Below, in pieces: positions 27,252 to 36,168 of a stretch of DNA of 59,910 nucleotides. The notes under the pieces are model-generated. The model was not told the origin of the DNA. It searched no databases and saw nothing but the letters and a program-made list of their open reading frames with translations. Each line of letters begins with the position of its first letter. Within the stretch, counting starts at the first letter, position 1. Source of the DNA: Phycisphaeraceae bacterium (GTDB lineage Bacteria; Planctomycetota; Phycisphaerae; Phycisphaerales; Phycisphaeraceae); NCBI GenBank assembly GCA_020831765.1, contig JAFIFY010000052.1:1-59910 (forward strand), given 5' to 3'. The translations under genes and the position numbers were made by a program.

Positions 27252-28187
27252 ATGGCCATGATCGAGATGATCAACCTGACCCGGACGTACGGCGATCTGG
27301 TCGCGCTGGACAATTTGAATCTTCGGATCGATGAAGGCGACTGCTTCGGTTTCATTGGCCCCAACGGCGCCGGCAAGACGACCACGATCAGGATTCTGGC
27401 GACACTCTTGAGGCCGACCCGCGGCGAAGCGCGCATCGACGGCCTGAGCGTCGGCCCGGTCCATGCCCGTCAGGTGCGACGGATCATCGGATACGTGCCC
27501 GATTACTTTGGCAATTATCCGGAGATGCTGGTGCGGGAGTATCTGGAGTTTTTCGCCGCCGCCTACGGCATCACCGGACAAGCGCGCGAACAGGCCGTGG
27601 ATGATGTACTCAGCCTCACCGATCTGACCTCCAAGGCGGACAGCGAGGTCAACGGCCTGTCGCGGGGCATGCAGCAGCGGCTTTCCCTGGCCCGGGTGTT
27701 GATCCATGATCCCAAGCTCCTGCTGCTGGATGAGCCTTCCTCGGGCCTGGACCCGCGCGCCCGCGTGGAAATCCGTGAACTGCTCAAGGAACTGCATCGG
27801 ATGGGCAAGACCATTCTGATCAGTTCCCACATCCTGATGGAGCTTGGCGAACTGTGCGACAAGATCGGCATCATCGAGCAGGGAAAGATGCGCTTCGTCG
27901 GCACCCCGCGGCAATTGATGCAGCGGGCCAACGTCGGTGCCGCCCTGATGGTGGGTGTCGGCGATCGTCACGAAGCGGCCGCCAAGCTGATCGAACAGGT
28001 ACCCGGCGTTGTGGGTGTGCGCCTCGATGAAAACCTGATCCGCGTGGAACTGGACACCAGCCTGACCGAGCCTTCGCGCATCGCGGCCAAGCTGATCAAC
28101 AGCGGCTTCGCCCTCGAGCATCTGGTTGAGGAGCAGGTCAGCCTGGAAACGGCCTTCATGCGCATGACCCGGGGATTGGTCAACTGA
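27252..28187 (+). CDS. ABC transporter ATP-binding protein (ABC-2 exporter type)
   Basis: Walker A is GPNGAGKTT, the signature is GLSRGMQQR, Walker B is LLLLDEPSSGLDP, and the switch histidine is in LISSHILMELG. A C-terminal extension of about 90 residues, with GVGDRHEAAAKLI and TSLTEPSRIAAKLI, is typical of ABC-2 ATPases such as GldA-like proteins. The start at 27252 follows GAAGGAG at ten bases; a second ATG lies two codons further on. No ABC-2 permease gene follows, since uvrC starts 35 bp later. Its membrane partner may be the upstream 843-residue protein plus a permease encoded elsewhere. Confidence 0.93.
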   Translation: MAMIEMINLTRTYGDLVALDNLNLRIDEGDCFGFIGPNGAGKTTTIRILATLLRPTRGEARIDGLSVGPVHARQVRRIIGYVPDYFGNYPEMLVREYLEFFAAAYGITGQAREQAVDDVLSLTDLTSKADSEVNGLSRGMQQRLSLARVLIHDPKLLLLDEPSSGLDPRARVEIRELLKELHRMGKTILISSHILMELGELCDKIGIIEQGKMRFVGTPRQLMQRANVGAALMVGVGDRHEAAAKLIEQVPGVVGVRLDENLIRVELDTSLTEPSRIAAKLINSGFALEHLVEEQVSLETAFMRMTRGLVN

Positions 28188-28222
28188 CCGGCGGCATCGA
28201 TCAACGAAATCGGCACGAAGTC

Positions 28223-29725
28223 ATGACGGAACGTGATCGCAAGTCAAGTGAACTGCTGGCCAAAGCGCGGTCACTGCCGCGCGCGCCGGGCGTTTATCTG
28301 ATGAAGGACCAGCGCGGCGTCATCGTCTACGTGGGCAAGGCGCTGGCGCTGTGCGATCGCGTCAGCAGCTACTTCATCCCCTCGACCCGCCGAAGCGGCG
28401 CCCTGGGCCTCAAGAAGCAGCCCATGCTGGACATCATCGATGATTTCGACATCATCGAGTGCGAGGGTGAGTGGGAGGCGCTGCTGACCGAGAACCGCCT
28501 GATCAAGGACATCAAGCCCCGATTCAACGCCCGCCTGAGCGATGACAAGACGTTTCCCTACCTGGTCATCACCCTGCGCGATGATTATCCGGGCGTCTTC
28601 ATCAGCCGGGATCCGAACCATCCCGAATTCCGCGGGGCCAGGGTGTTCGGGCCGTTCACCAGTGTGCATGCGCTTCGCGAGGCGATTCAGTTGCTGCAGC
28701 GCGTCTTCCGCTTCCGCACCTGTCATCTGGATATCCGCGAGGATGATCAGAAGCGACGTTTCTTCCGGCCCTGCCTCCTCTATCCCATCCGCCAATGCAC
28801 CGCGCCGTGCGCCGACCGCATCAGCAAGGAGGATTACCGGGCGGATATCGCCCGCTTCATCCGGTGCCTGGAAAGCAAGCGGTCGGTCATGCTCCGCGAG
28901 ATGCGCCAGGAGATGAAACAGATGGCGGCGGAGTTGAATTTCGAGCGCGCCGCGTCCCTTCGTGACCAGATCAAGGCGCTCGAGCGGCTGGAAGAGCGGG
29001 GCAGCGCGCGTGATCGGTGGCAACCGGAGACGGAAATATCCACCATCGATTCCCGCAAGGGTCTGGAAAGCCTTCGCAAAACCCTCGAGCTTGAGGAGCC
29101 GATCCGTTGCATGGAGGCGATCGACATCGCCCACCTTCAGGGTGGTGAAACCGTCGGCTCCAAAGTCTGTTTCGTTGATGGTCGGCCTTTCAAGAACGAA
29201 TACCGCCGATACCGCATTCAAACAGCCGGAAACGATGATTACATGGCGATTCGCGAAGTGGTCTCACGACGCTATCGCGACGCCGGGGAGGGCCAGGAAC
29301 TCTACCCGGATGTCATCCTCATCGACGGCGGACTCGGACAACTCCACGCCGCGATGCAGGCGTTCGAGGAGCTTTCGGTCAAGCCGCCAATGGTCATCTC
29401 GCTGGCCAAGAAAGAAGAGCTGATTTACACCCAGGCCCGCAAGGAGCCCATTCGCCTCAGTCGCAATCACCTCGGGCTTCGACTCTGCCAGACCATCCGA
29501 GATGAAGCGCACCGCTTCGCCCAGCACTATCACCACCTGCTTCGCCGCAAGAAGACGGTGACCGACAAGTTGCCCGGCCGAGGTTCCAGGCCCAGGAACG
29601 CCTCTGGAGCATCACCCGATTCCCGAACCGTCGCCCTGAGAATCCATGATGCCCCAAGCGCAGGCAAGCCCGTTCCTCCCGACCGGCCCGATGCATCCGA
29701 TACCGCCGGTGAAAGCATTTCATGA
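28223..29725 (+). CDS. uvrC: Excinuclease ABC subunit C, lacking the C-terminal HhH domain
   Basis: UvrC makes both incisions in nucleotide excision repair. The GIY-YIG nuclease is at residues about 15-100 (APGVYLMKDQ, VIVYVGKA). The UVR helix pair is at about 228-262 (MAAELNFERAASLRDQIKAL). The RNase H-like 5' nuclease domain is at about 290-445, with AIDIAHLQGGE, DDYMAIREVV, ILIDGGLGQLHAA and RDEAHRFA. After residue 450 the protein ends in a low-complexity Pro/Ser/Arg tail instead of tandem helix-hairpin-helix motifs, so it is about 100 residues shorter than the E. coli type. DNA binding must rely on other parts or partners. Confidence 0.95.
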   Translation: MTERDRKSSELLAKARSLPRAPGVYLMKDQRGVIVYVGKALALCDRVSSYFIPSTRRSGALGLKKQPMLDIIDDFDIIECEGEWEALLTENRLIKDIKPRFNARLSDDKTFPYLVITLRDDYPGVFISRDPNHPEFRGARVFGPFTSVHALREAIQLLQRVFRFRTCHLDIREDDQKRRFFRPCLLYPIRQCTAPCADRISKEDYRADIARFIRCLESKRSVMLREMRQEMKQMAAELNFERAASLRDQIKALERLEERGSARDRWQPETEISTIDSRKGLESLRKTLELEEPIRCMEAIDIAHLQGGETVGSKVCFVDGRPFKNEYRRYRIQTAGNDDYMAIREVVSRRYRDAGEGQELYPDVILIDGGLGQLHAAMQAFEELSVKPPMVISLAKKEELIYTQARKEPIRLSRNHLGLRLCQTIRDEAHRFAQHYHHLLRRKKTVTDKLPGRGSRPRNASGASPDSRTVALRIHDAPSAGKPVPPDRPDASDTAGESIS

Positions 29726-29761
29726 GCCACGGGACGGTACAGGTCGGTTGCGAAGAGGTGA

Positions 29762-31372
29762 CTACGCAGCCGACTCATCCGCGGCACGCGCCAGCCGATC
29801 CCCCACCTGCTTGACGATCTGCTCGGCAACCTGATTGGGACCATATCCGGCGGGCAGGCGAACCAGCGGTTTGTCGTGTCGATCACAGAAAGTCCGGATG
29901 TTGCTGAAACTATGGCTGCTCCAGCGGATCGCCAGAATCACCAGGGCGGTATCCGGGCGGGCGATTGGCGGTTCAAACGGAGCGATGGACTGATGCTCAC
30001 GGGTGGCGACCCAATCCAGTTCCGCCAGCCCGAAGGCGCTGCAAAGCGCCTTGGCGGCATGATCGCGGCGATCCCCGCCGATGAGCACAATGCGTCGATC
30101 CCGCAACCAGGACATCACCTGTCTGACGGCTTCGGTCGGTTCCTCGGTACGTACCGGAGTCTGCGGGGGATTCCGCGTCGCCATGTAGCGGTCCAACTGG
30201 CCCAGGACCAGCGAAAAATTCGCCGGAAGCGGATCGATATCCGGCATCTGATCGATGATCGGCAACAGTAGATCGCGAATCTCGGGATTGCTGGCCGCAA
30301 CACCCCGTGCGATCATCTGATCGATCTGATCCACAATGGTTCGCCAATGATGTTCCCTGGAATCGGCCGACGGTTTGCCCATGGCCGTGATGTGATACCG
30401 AACCTTCCGAAGTGCCCTTTCGTTGAGCTTTCCGGTCTCGATCGACTCGCTCAGGAGCTGGTCCAACGACTCGATGCGCTCGGCGACGTCGCTGATGTGC
30501 TCCGGGTCGGCGGTTTCATGCGCCTTCATGTACTTTTCGATGTAGACATGGTGTCGATGGCAGACGTGTCGAAGCCAGTGGTGAACCATGACCTGATCCG
30601 GGTCATCGCGGTGATACCCGAGGGCCGATACGGCGAACCGCAATGCCGACTGCGCCTCGGCCAGCAGGGCCAGGGCGTCGCTGAGCGGGCAATTGGGCCG
30701 GCCCGCTTCCCGGATCGCCCGCCGCGCCAATCCGACCCCTGCCGCCGTTGTCTCAAAGCAAAGCGCCACATCCTCGAATCGTGTCAGATCATCCGGACAG
30801 GGAGCCGAGTGATGGATCATCCACAGGAAACATTCAGGCAGGTCCTTGGCTCGGGAGATGATTTCGCTATCCAGCGGTTCGATATCGCGATAGAAATCAA
30901 CCCCCTCAACCATCAGGCGGTGCCGCCGCGCCGCCCAGCGCGATGCCTCGGCCTTCAATCGGCAGCGCGAGACCAGGGCCGAAAGCTGCTCGTCCGATGG
31001 CGGTTCTCCGATCGCGCCCGCCGCACCGTCCTCCGCGGCTTTCGCCCGAGCAAGCCGCTCACCGGCCAGCGCCGCCAGATCAGGTTCGCCGGAGCCCTCC
31101 CCCGCAGTCGGCTTTCGCCCAACCGGACCCACCGCATGGCCGCCCAGGCCATCACGCAGGCTAACGAGCAACTCGTCGGTTAGCTCCGTATCCGCCTCCG
31201 GAATCGAAGCAGATTCAGCGGAATCGGCTTCCTCATAAGCTTCGGCTTCCAGTGCATTTAACCGGTCGGACAGCACCGAACAGAACTGCCTGAGCAACTG
31301 ACGCAGCTCAAGGTCGGTCGAGGCAATATCCATCAGCTTTTCGATGAGTCGATCACCCGGGTGCTCGTCCAT
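29762..31372 (-). CDS. Unknown protein with a DUF2325-like C-terminal domain
   Basis: The 536-residue product has an N-terminal helical region, an acidic low-complexity linker (residues about 50-135), a long helical middle rich in His and Trp (KYMKAHETADPEHISDVAER), and a C-terminal Rossmann-like domain. That last part, RRIVLIGGDRRDHAAKAL then ALVILAIRWSSHSFSNIRTF and RHDKPLVRLPAGYGPNQVA, fits DUF2325, a family of unknown function with a conserved VGG start and SH pair. ATG at 31372 follows GGAG at six bases and is preferred over a TTG twelve bases upstream. It is convergent with uvrC. Confidence 0.75.
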   Translation of the reverse strand: MDEHPGDRLIEKLMDIASTDLELRQLLRQFCSVLSDRLNALEAEAYEEADSAESASIPEADTELTDELLVSLRDGLGGHAVGPVGRKPTAGEGSGEPDLAALAGERLARAKAAEDGAAGAIGEPPSDEQLSALVSRCRLKAEASRWAARRHRLMVEGVDFYRDIEPLDSEIISRAKDLPECFLWMIHHSAPCPDDLTRFEDVALCFETTAAGVGLARRAIREAGRPNCPLSDALALLAEAQSALRFAVSALGYHRDDPDQVMVHHWLRHVCHRHHVYIEKYMKAHETADPEHISDVAERIESLDQLLSESIETGKLNERALRKVRYHITAMGKPSADSREHHWRTIVDQIDQMIARGVAASNPEIRDLLLPIIDQMPDIDPLPANFSLVLGQLDRYMATRNPPQTPVRTEEPTEAVRQVMSWLRDRRIVLIGGDRRDHAAKALCSAFGLAELDWVATREHQSIAPFEPPIARPDTALVILAIRWSSHSFSNIRTFCDRHDKPLVRLPAGYGPNQVAEQIVKQVGDRLARAADESAA

Positions 31373-31384
31373 GGGGGTCTCCAA

Positions 31385-31843
31385 AGCATAAGCAGGACTG
31401 GAAAACGTGTACTGAACCTACACGGCGCACTATAGCCCGGCGATTGGCATCACAAGCGACCGGCGACGACAACACCATGTCACAACCAGCCAAGCCCGTT
31501 CGCAGAGGCGAATGGGTCGCCTCCAACGGCGCGCCATGCGGGCAACGAGGAGCGAGTAAGGAGCAACCAAGATGCCGCCGGTACAGGGCCGACAACATCT
31601 CACTCGCTCACTGTCGTCTTCCACTTACGGGAAGGCGACAGGGCGCGGCATCGCCGATGGCCCGATCGCTGGCACCGCAACAATCAACAGACTTGGTCGA
31701 CCGATTACTGAATGCCCAGCGCCGGGTCGATGCGGCCGGAGGGGTTGCGGCTCCATGGCTGACCTGCTACTTTTTTCTCATGTGAGGTCATTGGGTGTTC
31801 GGCAACGCGTGTTCGCGCACATACCAGAAACAGGGGATTTGAC
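31385..31843. other. 459 bp intergenic region between the divergent DUF2325-like gene and the lipoprotein cluster
   Basis: No open frame here has family features. It holds one perfect small hairpin, GAGGCGA/TCGCCTC with a five-base loop at 31505-31523, and a candidate promoter for the lipoprotein cluster at 31745-31773. Confidence 0.4.
31745..31773 (+). promoter_or_regulatory. Candidate promoter of the lipoprotein cluster
   Basis: TTGCGG at 31745-31750 and TACTTT at 31768-31773 are separated by 17 bases, a sigma-70-like arrangement about 70 bases before the first lipoprotein start. Both hexamers deviate from consensus, so this is only a candidate. Confidence 0.3.
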
Positions 31844-32689
31844 ATGACAGCATCCGCGAGACTTTTGGGTCTGTTCGGGGTGGTATTGTTCATTTTCGTG
31901 ACCGGTTGCCAGAGTTCGGGCGGGGGCGGGGGCGGCACGATCGCGGTGAATCCCGATTCGGACGCCGTACGGGCATGGCGTCAGATGCGTTCCCAGGCCA
32001 GCGCCGCCAGTGTCGGGGCGGGCATCGCCGGCGTCTTCGACCGAACCGCCGGGGCGGGCGTGGGGATCGCGGCCAACTTGCTTCGCGAAGCCCAGTACGA
32101 GGCCGAACGGCAAGCCGACCGGGCGATGGAATCCGATCTCCCAGTCCAGGCCATGAATGAGATGATCGATGAAATGGCCACGTGGCTGGCCCGTGAACTG
32201 GCCGAGCACGAGCGAATCAAGGCCGCGCCGACCCAGGTCGTCCTGGCGTTCGCGGGCAACAAGTTCGAGGGTGGCCGTCCTGCCGGTCGCGATCTGCAGG
32301 AAGTGATGGATGCCATCGAAGGCAGGCTCGCCACCAGTGAGCCGATCACGGACAATTTCGTGATCCTGTCTTCAACCGTCAGCGATGCGGATAAGGCCCT
32401 GCAGAGCATCAACGAGGGCGATTACAGCATGTTCCGCGATCCGCTTCAGCGCGATCTTGTCGACACCACCGCCGCGGTCGCCTACCACCCGGACCTGATC
32501 TACCTGGTCAGCGGCGAACTTTACAGCCGGCAGGATCGAACACAGTACGCCATCTCCATTCGCTTTGTGACCAGCTTCCTCCATGTACGCTCCCGCGAAA
32601 ACCTGCTGACCCGTGAATTCGAGCGGACCTACGTTTGGCATCCCAGGCAGAAAGAATGGCAGGTTCAGCACATTGCCGCAGCGCCGTGA
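31844..32689 (+). CDS. LpoB-like lipoprotein, paralogue 1
   Basis: The signal peptide ends in the lipobox FVTGC followed by QSSGGGGGG, so the 281-residue product is probably a lipoprotein. After a helical region (residues about 40-105) comes an LpoB/YcfM-like domain: KAAPTQVVLAFAGN, DAIEGRLATSEPITDNFVIL, SDADKAL, MFRDPLQ and DTTAAVAYHPDLIYLVSGEL. LpoB in E. coli is an outer-membrane lipoprotein that activates a penicillin-binding protein; whether this relative does so is unknown. The next gene encodes a clear paralogue. GGGGA before the ATG supports the start. It is first in a five-gene set on the same strand. Confidence 0.85.
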   Translation: MTASARLLGLFGVVLFIFVTGCQSSGGGGGGTIAVNPDSDAVRAWRQMRSQASAASVGAGIAGVFDRTAGAGVGIAANLLREAQYEAERQADRAMESDLPVQAMNEMIDEMATWLARELAEHERIKAAPTQVVLAFAGNKFEGGRPAGRDLQEVMDAIEGRLATSEPITDNFVILSSTVSDADKALQSINEGDYSMFRDPLQRDLVDTTAAVAYHPDLIYLVSGELYSRQDRTQYAISIRFVTSFLHVRSRENLLTREFERTYVWHPRQKEWQVQHIAAAP

Positions 32690-32779
32690 TGCGCTTCAGC
32701 AACATGAACCGGCCGAGTCTCCCCGGTGCGCCCGCCGGCTCGACTCGATCCTCAAACAAAGAATAAGGAGCTGAGTCCC

Positions 32780-33451
32780 ATGCTCAATCGAACTTCCCGA
32801 ATCGTCATGACCCCCATGCTCGCCGCTGTCTTCGCCCTCGTGGCGGTGGGATGCGGGTCAAGCCCCACGCCCCCGCCCGGTCCCGTGCAGCAGCGTTCGG
32901 ACACGGGTCGAATGCAGCCGGTTCCGGTCGCTTATCTGAATGAACTGGTCGAAGATGCCGCCCAGACGATCGTGCGGCAGTTGCCGGAGAATCCGCGTAT
33001 CCGCCAAGCGCCGACGCAACAGGTTCTCATGGTCCATCCCCGGATGGTCAATGAAGCCAACTGGCCGGACGGCGCGGTCAGCGAAGCGCTCTCGACGCTC
33101 GTCGGCCGCCTGACCAACGCCGAACCCATCACCGACAATTTCGTCATCCTCGTCGGAACCGCCGCCGATGCCGACCGCACCATCCGGCAGACCGAGGGCG
33201 ACACCGCTCAATTCAGGGATCCGCTGCAGGGCGGCGGCGAGGACACCACCGCCGCGCGGCAATACCACCCGGACCTGATCTACACCCTCACCGGCCGCTT
33301 CTGGCTCACCGATGCCGGTGATGGCCTTCGATCCTACCGCATGAGCATCCGGGTTCAGCATGAGCGGACTCGACAGCTTGTCCTGGATCGAACGGTGCAG
33401 AAGCTGCTTCGCTGGGACGGCCGGCGGAATCGCTGGGTGCCCACCGACTGA
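32780..33451 (+). CDS. LpoB-like lipoprotein, paralogue 2
   Basis: The lipobox is VAVGC after a typical signal peptide. A Pro-rich linker leads to a domain that matches the upstream protein in order: RQAPTQQVLMVHP, VGRLTNAEPITDNFVIL, ADADRTI, QFRDPLQ, DTTAARQYHPDLIYTLTGRF. The identical EPITDNFVIL and YHPDLIY blocks show a tandem duplication. The product has 223 residues and lacks the extra N-terminal helical region of paralogue 1. AAGGAG ten bases before ATG 32780 marks the start. The predicted fold is the alternating strand-helix layout of LpoB/CsgG-like domains. Confidence 0.85.
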   Translation: MLNRTSRIVMTPMLAAVFALVAVGCGSSPTPPPGPVQQRSDTGRMQPVPVAYLNELVEDAAQTIVRQLPENPRIRQAPTQQVLMVHPRMVNEANWPDGAVSEALSTLVGRLTNAEPITDNFVILVGTAADADRTIRQTEGDTAQFRDPLQGGGEDTTAARQYHPDLIYTLTGRFWLTDAGDGLRSYRMSIRVQHERTRQLVLDRTVQKLLRWDGRRNRWVPTD

Positions 33452-33566
33452 CCGCCGAGCCGATAACGGCCGCGCCCCGCCCTGCCCGGCATCGGCCGTC
33501 GAGTGGTGCCCGGCCGGGCAAACCCTGTTCGAACCATGGTCCAACTTGAACCAGGAGTGGAACTCG

Positions 33567-33989
33567 ATGAAACACACCACATGGCCAGTCGCCATTCTCA
33601 TGCTGATCGCCCTGGGGCTGTTCAGCCCCGGCTGCCGCAGGGACAACATCATGGCGCCCAATGTGCCGCCACCGGATCCGGTCGCTCCGGGTGCTTACCC
33701 GCAGGTCGTTCTCCTGGGCGGCCTTGAGCGGCAACTGGTGATTCACGAATCGCCCCATGTCACCCGCACCGGCCAGGACCTTCTGCGGGCACGGGTCACG
33801 CTGCGTTCGGTGGTGGACCGCAATCTGGTCATTCACTACCGCTTCATCTTTGAATCCGAAGATGGTGAGCAGATCGGTGCTGCCCCGACCTGGCGCCAGA
33901 CCACGGTCAACGCCCGGACGCTGGTTCGGATGGATGGCAATGCTCTGAGCCGACGGGCGACACGCTGGCGCCTGGAGGTTCGCCCTTGA
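33567..33989 (+). CDS. YcfL-like (DUF1425) lipoprotein
   Basis: The 140-residue product has a signal peptide with lipobox FSPGC. The mature part is a beta-sandwich like the YcfL/DUF1425 family: LERQLVIHESPHVTRT, DLLRARVTLRSVVDRNLVIHYRF, then FESEDGEQIGAAPTWR. The pattern of added strands around a YRF motif and a polar E/D-G turn is characteristic. In E. coli, ycfL lies directly next to lpoB (ycfM); here the YcfL-like gene follows two LpoB-like genes. AGGAG before ATG 33567 supports the start. Confidence 0.75.
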   Translation: MKHTTWPVAILMLIALGLFSPGCRRDNIMAPNVPPPDPVAPGAYPQVVLLGGLERQLVIHESPHVTRTGQDLLRARVTLRSVVDRNLVIHYRFIFESEDGEQIGAAPTWRQTTVNARTLVRMDGNALSRRATRWRLEVRP

Positions 33990-34063
33990 TCCATTCGGGC
34001 CGCCGGCTCGATCCGATGCCGCAACCACTGAACCAAGCCCCACCTGAAAGCAAAGGGGATGTC

Positions 34064-36109
34064 ATGAAGCTCAAACCGACCGATTCCACGTTCCATTGGA
34101 CGACCATCTGGACTTTCCTGGCCGTTCTGATGATCAGTGCCGCCGCACATGGCCAACCGAAGCCGCCACCCGGCTCGGTCGTTCCGGCCGGCGATGGCCC
34201 CAAGCCACCTCCAACCGCGACGGTCGCCACCGAGCCGCAACTGAGCGGCGATCAGCGCCAGCAGTTCACCCGCTGGTACAACGATCGGGGCCAACCCCGG
34301 ATCCTGATCCTCGTGGGCATGGATTCCCGGCCCTCGGAGGCATCGCCCCAGGGCAGGGTCGGCGACATCGGTGGAGCGCGGGTCGGGGCGCGCGGCGTTG
34401 GAGGCAAGATCGCGCTCTGGGATCCCTCCGGCGTGACCGAACAACTTCAGACCGCCATCGGCGTCGAACTGACCAAGCTGCAGCCGGGTATCCGACTCAT
34501 CGACATGGACAGCATGGCCGAACTCGATCGCCGCAAGCTCGCGATCATTGAAGCCAACGACGAGGAGACGGTTCTTCTGGGTCTGGCCACCTCGATGCGC
34601 GCCGATTACATCCTCTATGTGAAACTGCAGCCGTACCCGCCCGATGAGCCGGTTCCCGCCGGCCGACGCTATCCGTACAAGGGGGTGGCGATGTGGAAGG
34701 ATTACCAGTGGGCGGGCAATATCCCGATCGCCAGCTTCGACTGGGACGGCAGCCGGGATAATCGCGTCGTCCGCCGCTACGCCATCGCGCTGGCCGAGGA
34801 AGCGGCCAAGTCCATCGGCCGTCACCACGCGGGCAGTCCGGGCGGGGCGTTCTACAACGTCGAGATCGTTGGGATCACCGAGGATCAGGCATTCGACATG
34901 ATGGATGCGATCACCGACATCCGGAATGTCGTGCGCGAACCTCGTATGGATATGGTCCGCAACGAGGGCGAAATGATCGCCAAGTTCGAGGTTCTTTATC
35001 CCGGTCAGCTCAACCGCCTGGTGCGCGATATCCGCCGCGCTTCGGATCGTGAGTTCAACACCCCCCTGACGATCATCGATCTTCAACAGGCTGAAGCGGT
35101 GCTTCGCTTCGGGGAACGAAAGCCCGAGGATCGGCCGGACTGGTGGCGCATCACGGCCGGCGAGGGTGACCAGGCCGATGCGTTCAAGACGTTCTACGGA
35201 CAGGCCAACCGTCCCAAGGTCGGGGTCATGATCCATCACATGATCCGGCCTGAGCAGGCCAGTTGGCCCCTGGAATACATCCTGGCCTACAACTTCCGCG
35301 GCCGGCTTTCGAATCTGACGATCAAGGATGTGCCCGACGGCATCTACAAAGTCCAGACCGGCCAGCCCGACACCCGAAGCACAACGGTTTCGGCCAACAT
35401 CGGCATTGGCATGGTGCAGATGGAAGGCCACCTGGCCAACTGGCTGGCGAGCTCGGGCGCGACGGTGGTGCGTGGCGATATGGCCAGCCGCGCCATGAAC
35501 CAGCATCTTGAAGAGGCCGCGGGGCGCGGCGATGCGCGGATGAGCGATATTCTCCGGCACCAGGACGGCTTCGACCTGATGCTGCATGTCTGGGCGTACG
35601 CCCAGGGCCGCGATGATGCCGCGGCGCAGAACATTCAGTATGTCTTCCGCCTCGATGATGTCCGGACGGGAACGTTCATCGCCTCGGCCAACTGGCCGGA
35701 CATGAGCTTCAACACCGACGGCTTGGAGCGGGATGATTTCGATGCACGCAAACCCGAGGATATCGCCCGATACGCGGTGGGCCGCCTACTCTCCCGATGG
35801 GCGGCACAGAGCGCTTCCCGGCAGGATGTGGTGGTTTCGGTTCAGAATGCCGGTAGCCTGGATCAGGTTCAGGCCATCGCCGATGCGATGCGCACGCTGC
35901 CCGGCGTATCCATCACCCGCGCGCCGACCTATCAGGATGGACTTGGCGAGATGACCCTGTCCCATGCCGGCACCTATCACGACCTGCTGGTGCCGGCCAC
36001 GAACCAGGCCGCGCGATTCCCATTCAGCGTGCAGACCGTCGGCGCCAATGCCAGCCGAATCGTCCTTCGCGTCGAGCCGGCCCACGAGCCGGCGGAAGAG
36101 CCGGAATAG
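34064..36109 (+). CDS. Large secreted protein with two LpoB/CsgG-like repeats
   Basis: The 681-residue product has a signal peptide ending SAAAHG and a Pro-rich linker, then two similar halves. Half 1 (residues about 77-310) has QPRILILVG, GIRLIDMDSMAELDRRKL, RADYILYVKLQ, IPIASFDW, RRYAIALAEEA and YNVEIVGITEDQA. Half 2 (residues about 383-640) has RPKVGVMIH, GATVVRGDMASRAMNQHL, GFDLMLHVWAY, TFIASANW, ARYAVGRLLSRWA and QDVVVSVQNAGSLDQ. The order and spacing match, so the gene arose by internal duplication. The strand-helix pattern resembles LpoB/CsgG-like domains. There is no lipobox and no membrane span after the signal. ATG 34064 has AAGGGG just upstream. Confidence 0.8.
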   Translation: MKLKPTDSTFHWTTIWTFLAVLMISAAAHGQPKPPPGSVVPAGDGPKPPPTATVATEPQLSGDQRQQFTRWYNDRGQPRILILVGMDSRPSEASPQGRVGDIGGARVGARGVGGKIALWDPSGVTEQLQTAIGVELTKLQPGIRLIDMDSMAELDRRKLAIIEANDEETVLLGLATSMRADYILYVKLQPYPPDEPVPAGRRYPYKGVAMWKDYQWAGNIPIASFDWDGSRDNRVVRRYAIALAEEAAKSIGRHHAGSPGGAFYNVEIVGITEDQAFDMMDAITDIRNVVREPRMDMVRNEGEMIAKFEVLYPGQLNRLVRDIRRASDREFNTPLTIIDLQQAEAVLRFGERKPEDRPDWWRITAGEGDQADAFKTFYGQANRPKVGVMIHHMIRPEQASWPLEYILAYNFRGRLSNLTIKDVPDGIYKVQTGQPDTRSTTVSANIGIGMVQMEGHLANWLASSGATVVRGDMASRAMNQHLEEAAGRGDARMSDILRHQDGFDLMLHVWAYAQGRDDAAAQNIQYVFRLDDVRTGTFIASANWPDMSFNTDGLERDDFDARKPEDIARYAVGRLLSRWAAQSASRQDVVVSVQNAGSLDQVQAIADAMRTLPGVSITRAPTYQDGLGEMTLSHAGTYHDLLVPATNQAARFPFSVQTVGANASRIVLRVEPAHEPAEEPE

Positions 36110-36168
36110 CCGCTCAACATCCTGGAAAAACTCGGTTTGCCTCGTGTCGCATCCCAAGGAGAACCGGC

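Noticed and set aside
33836-35587. 583-codon open frame on the minus strand
   Set aside because: It is antisense to the duplicated secreted protein, which has a signal peptide, ribosome binding site and repeated domain structure.
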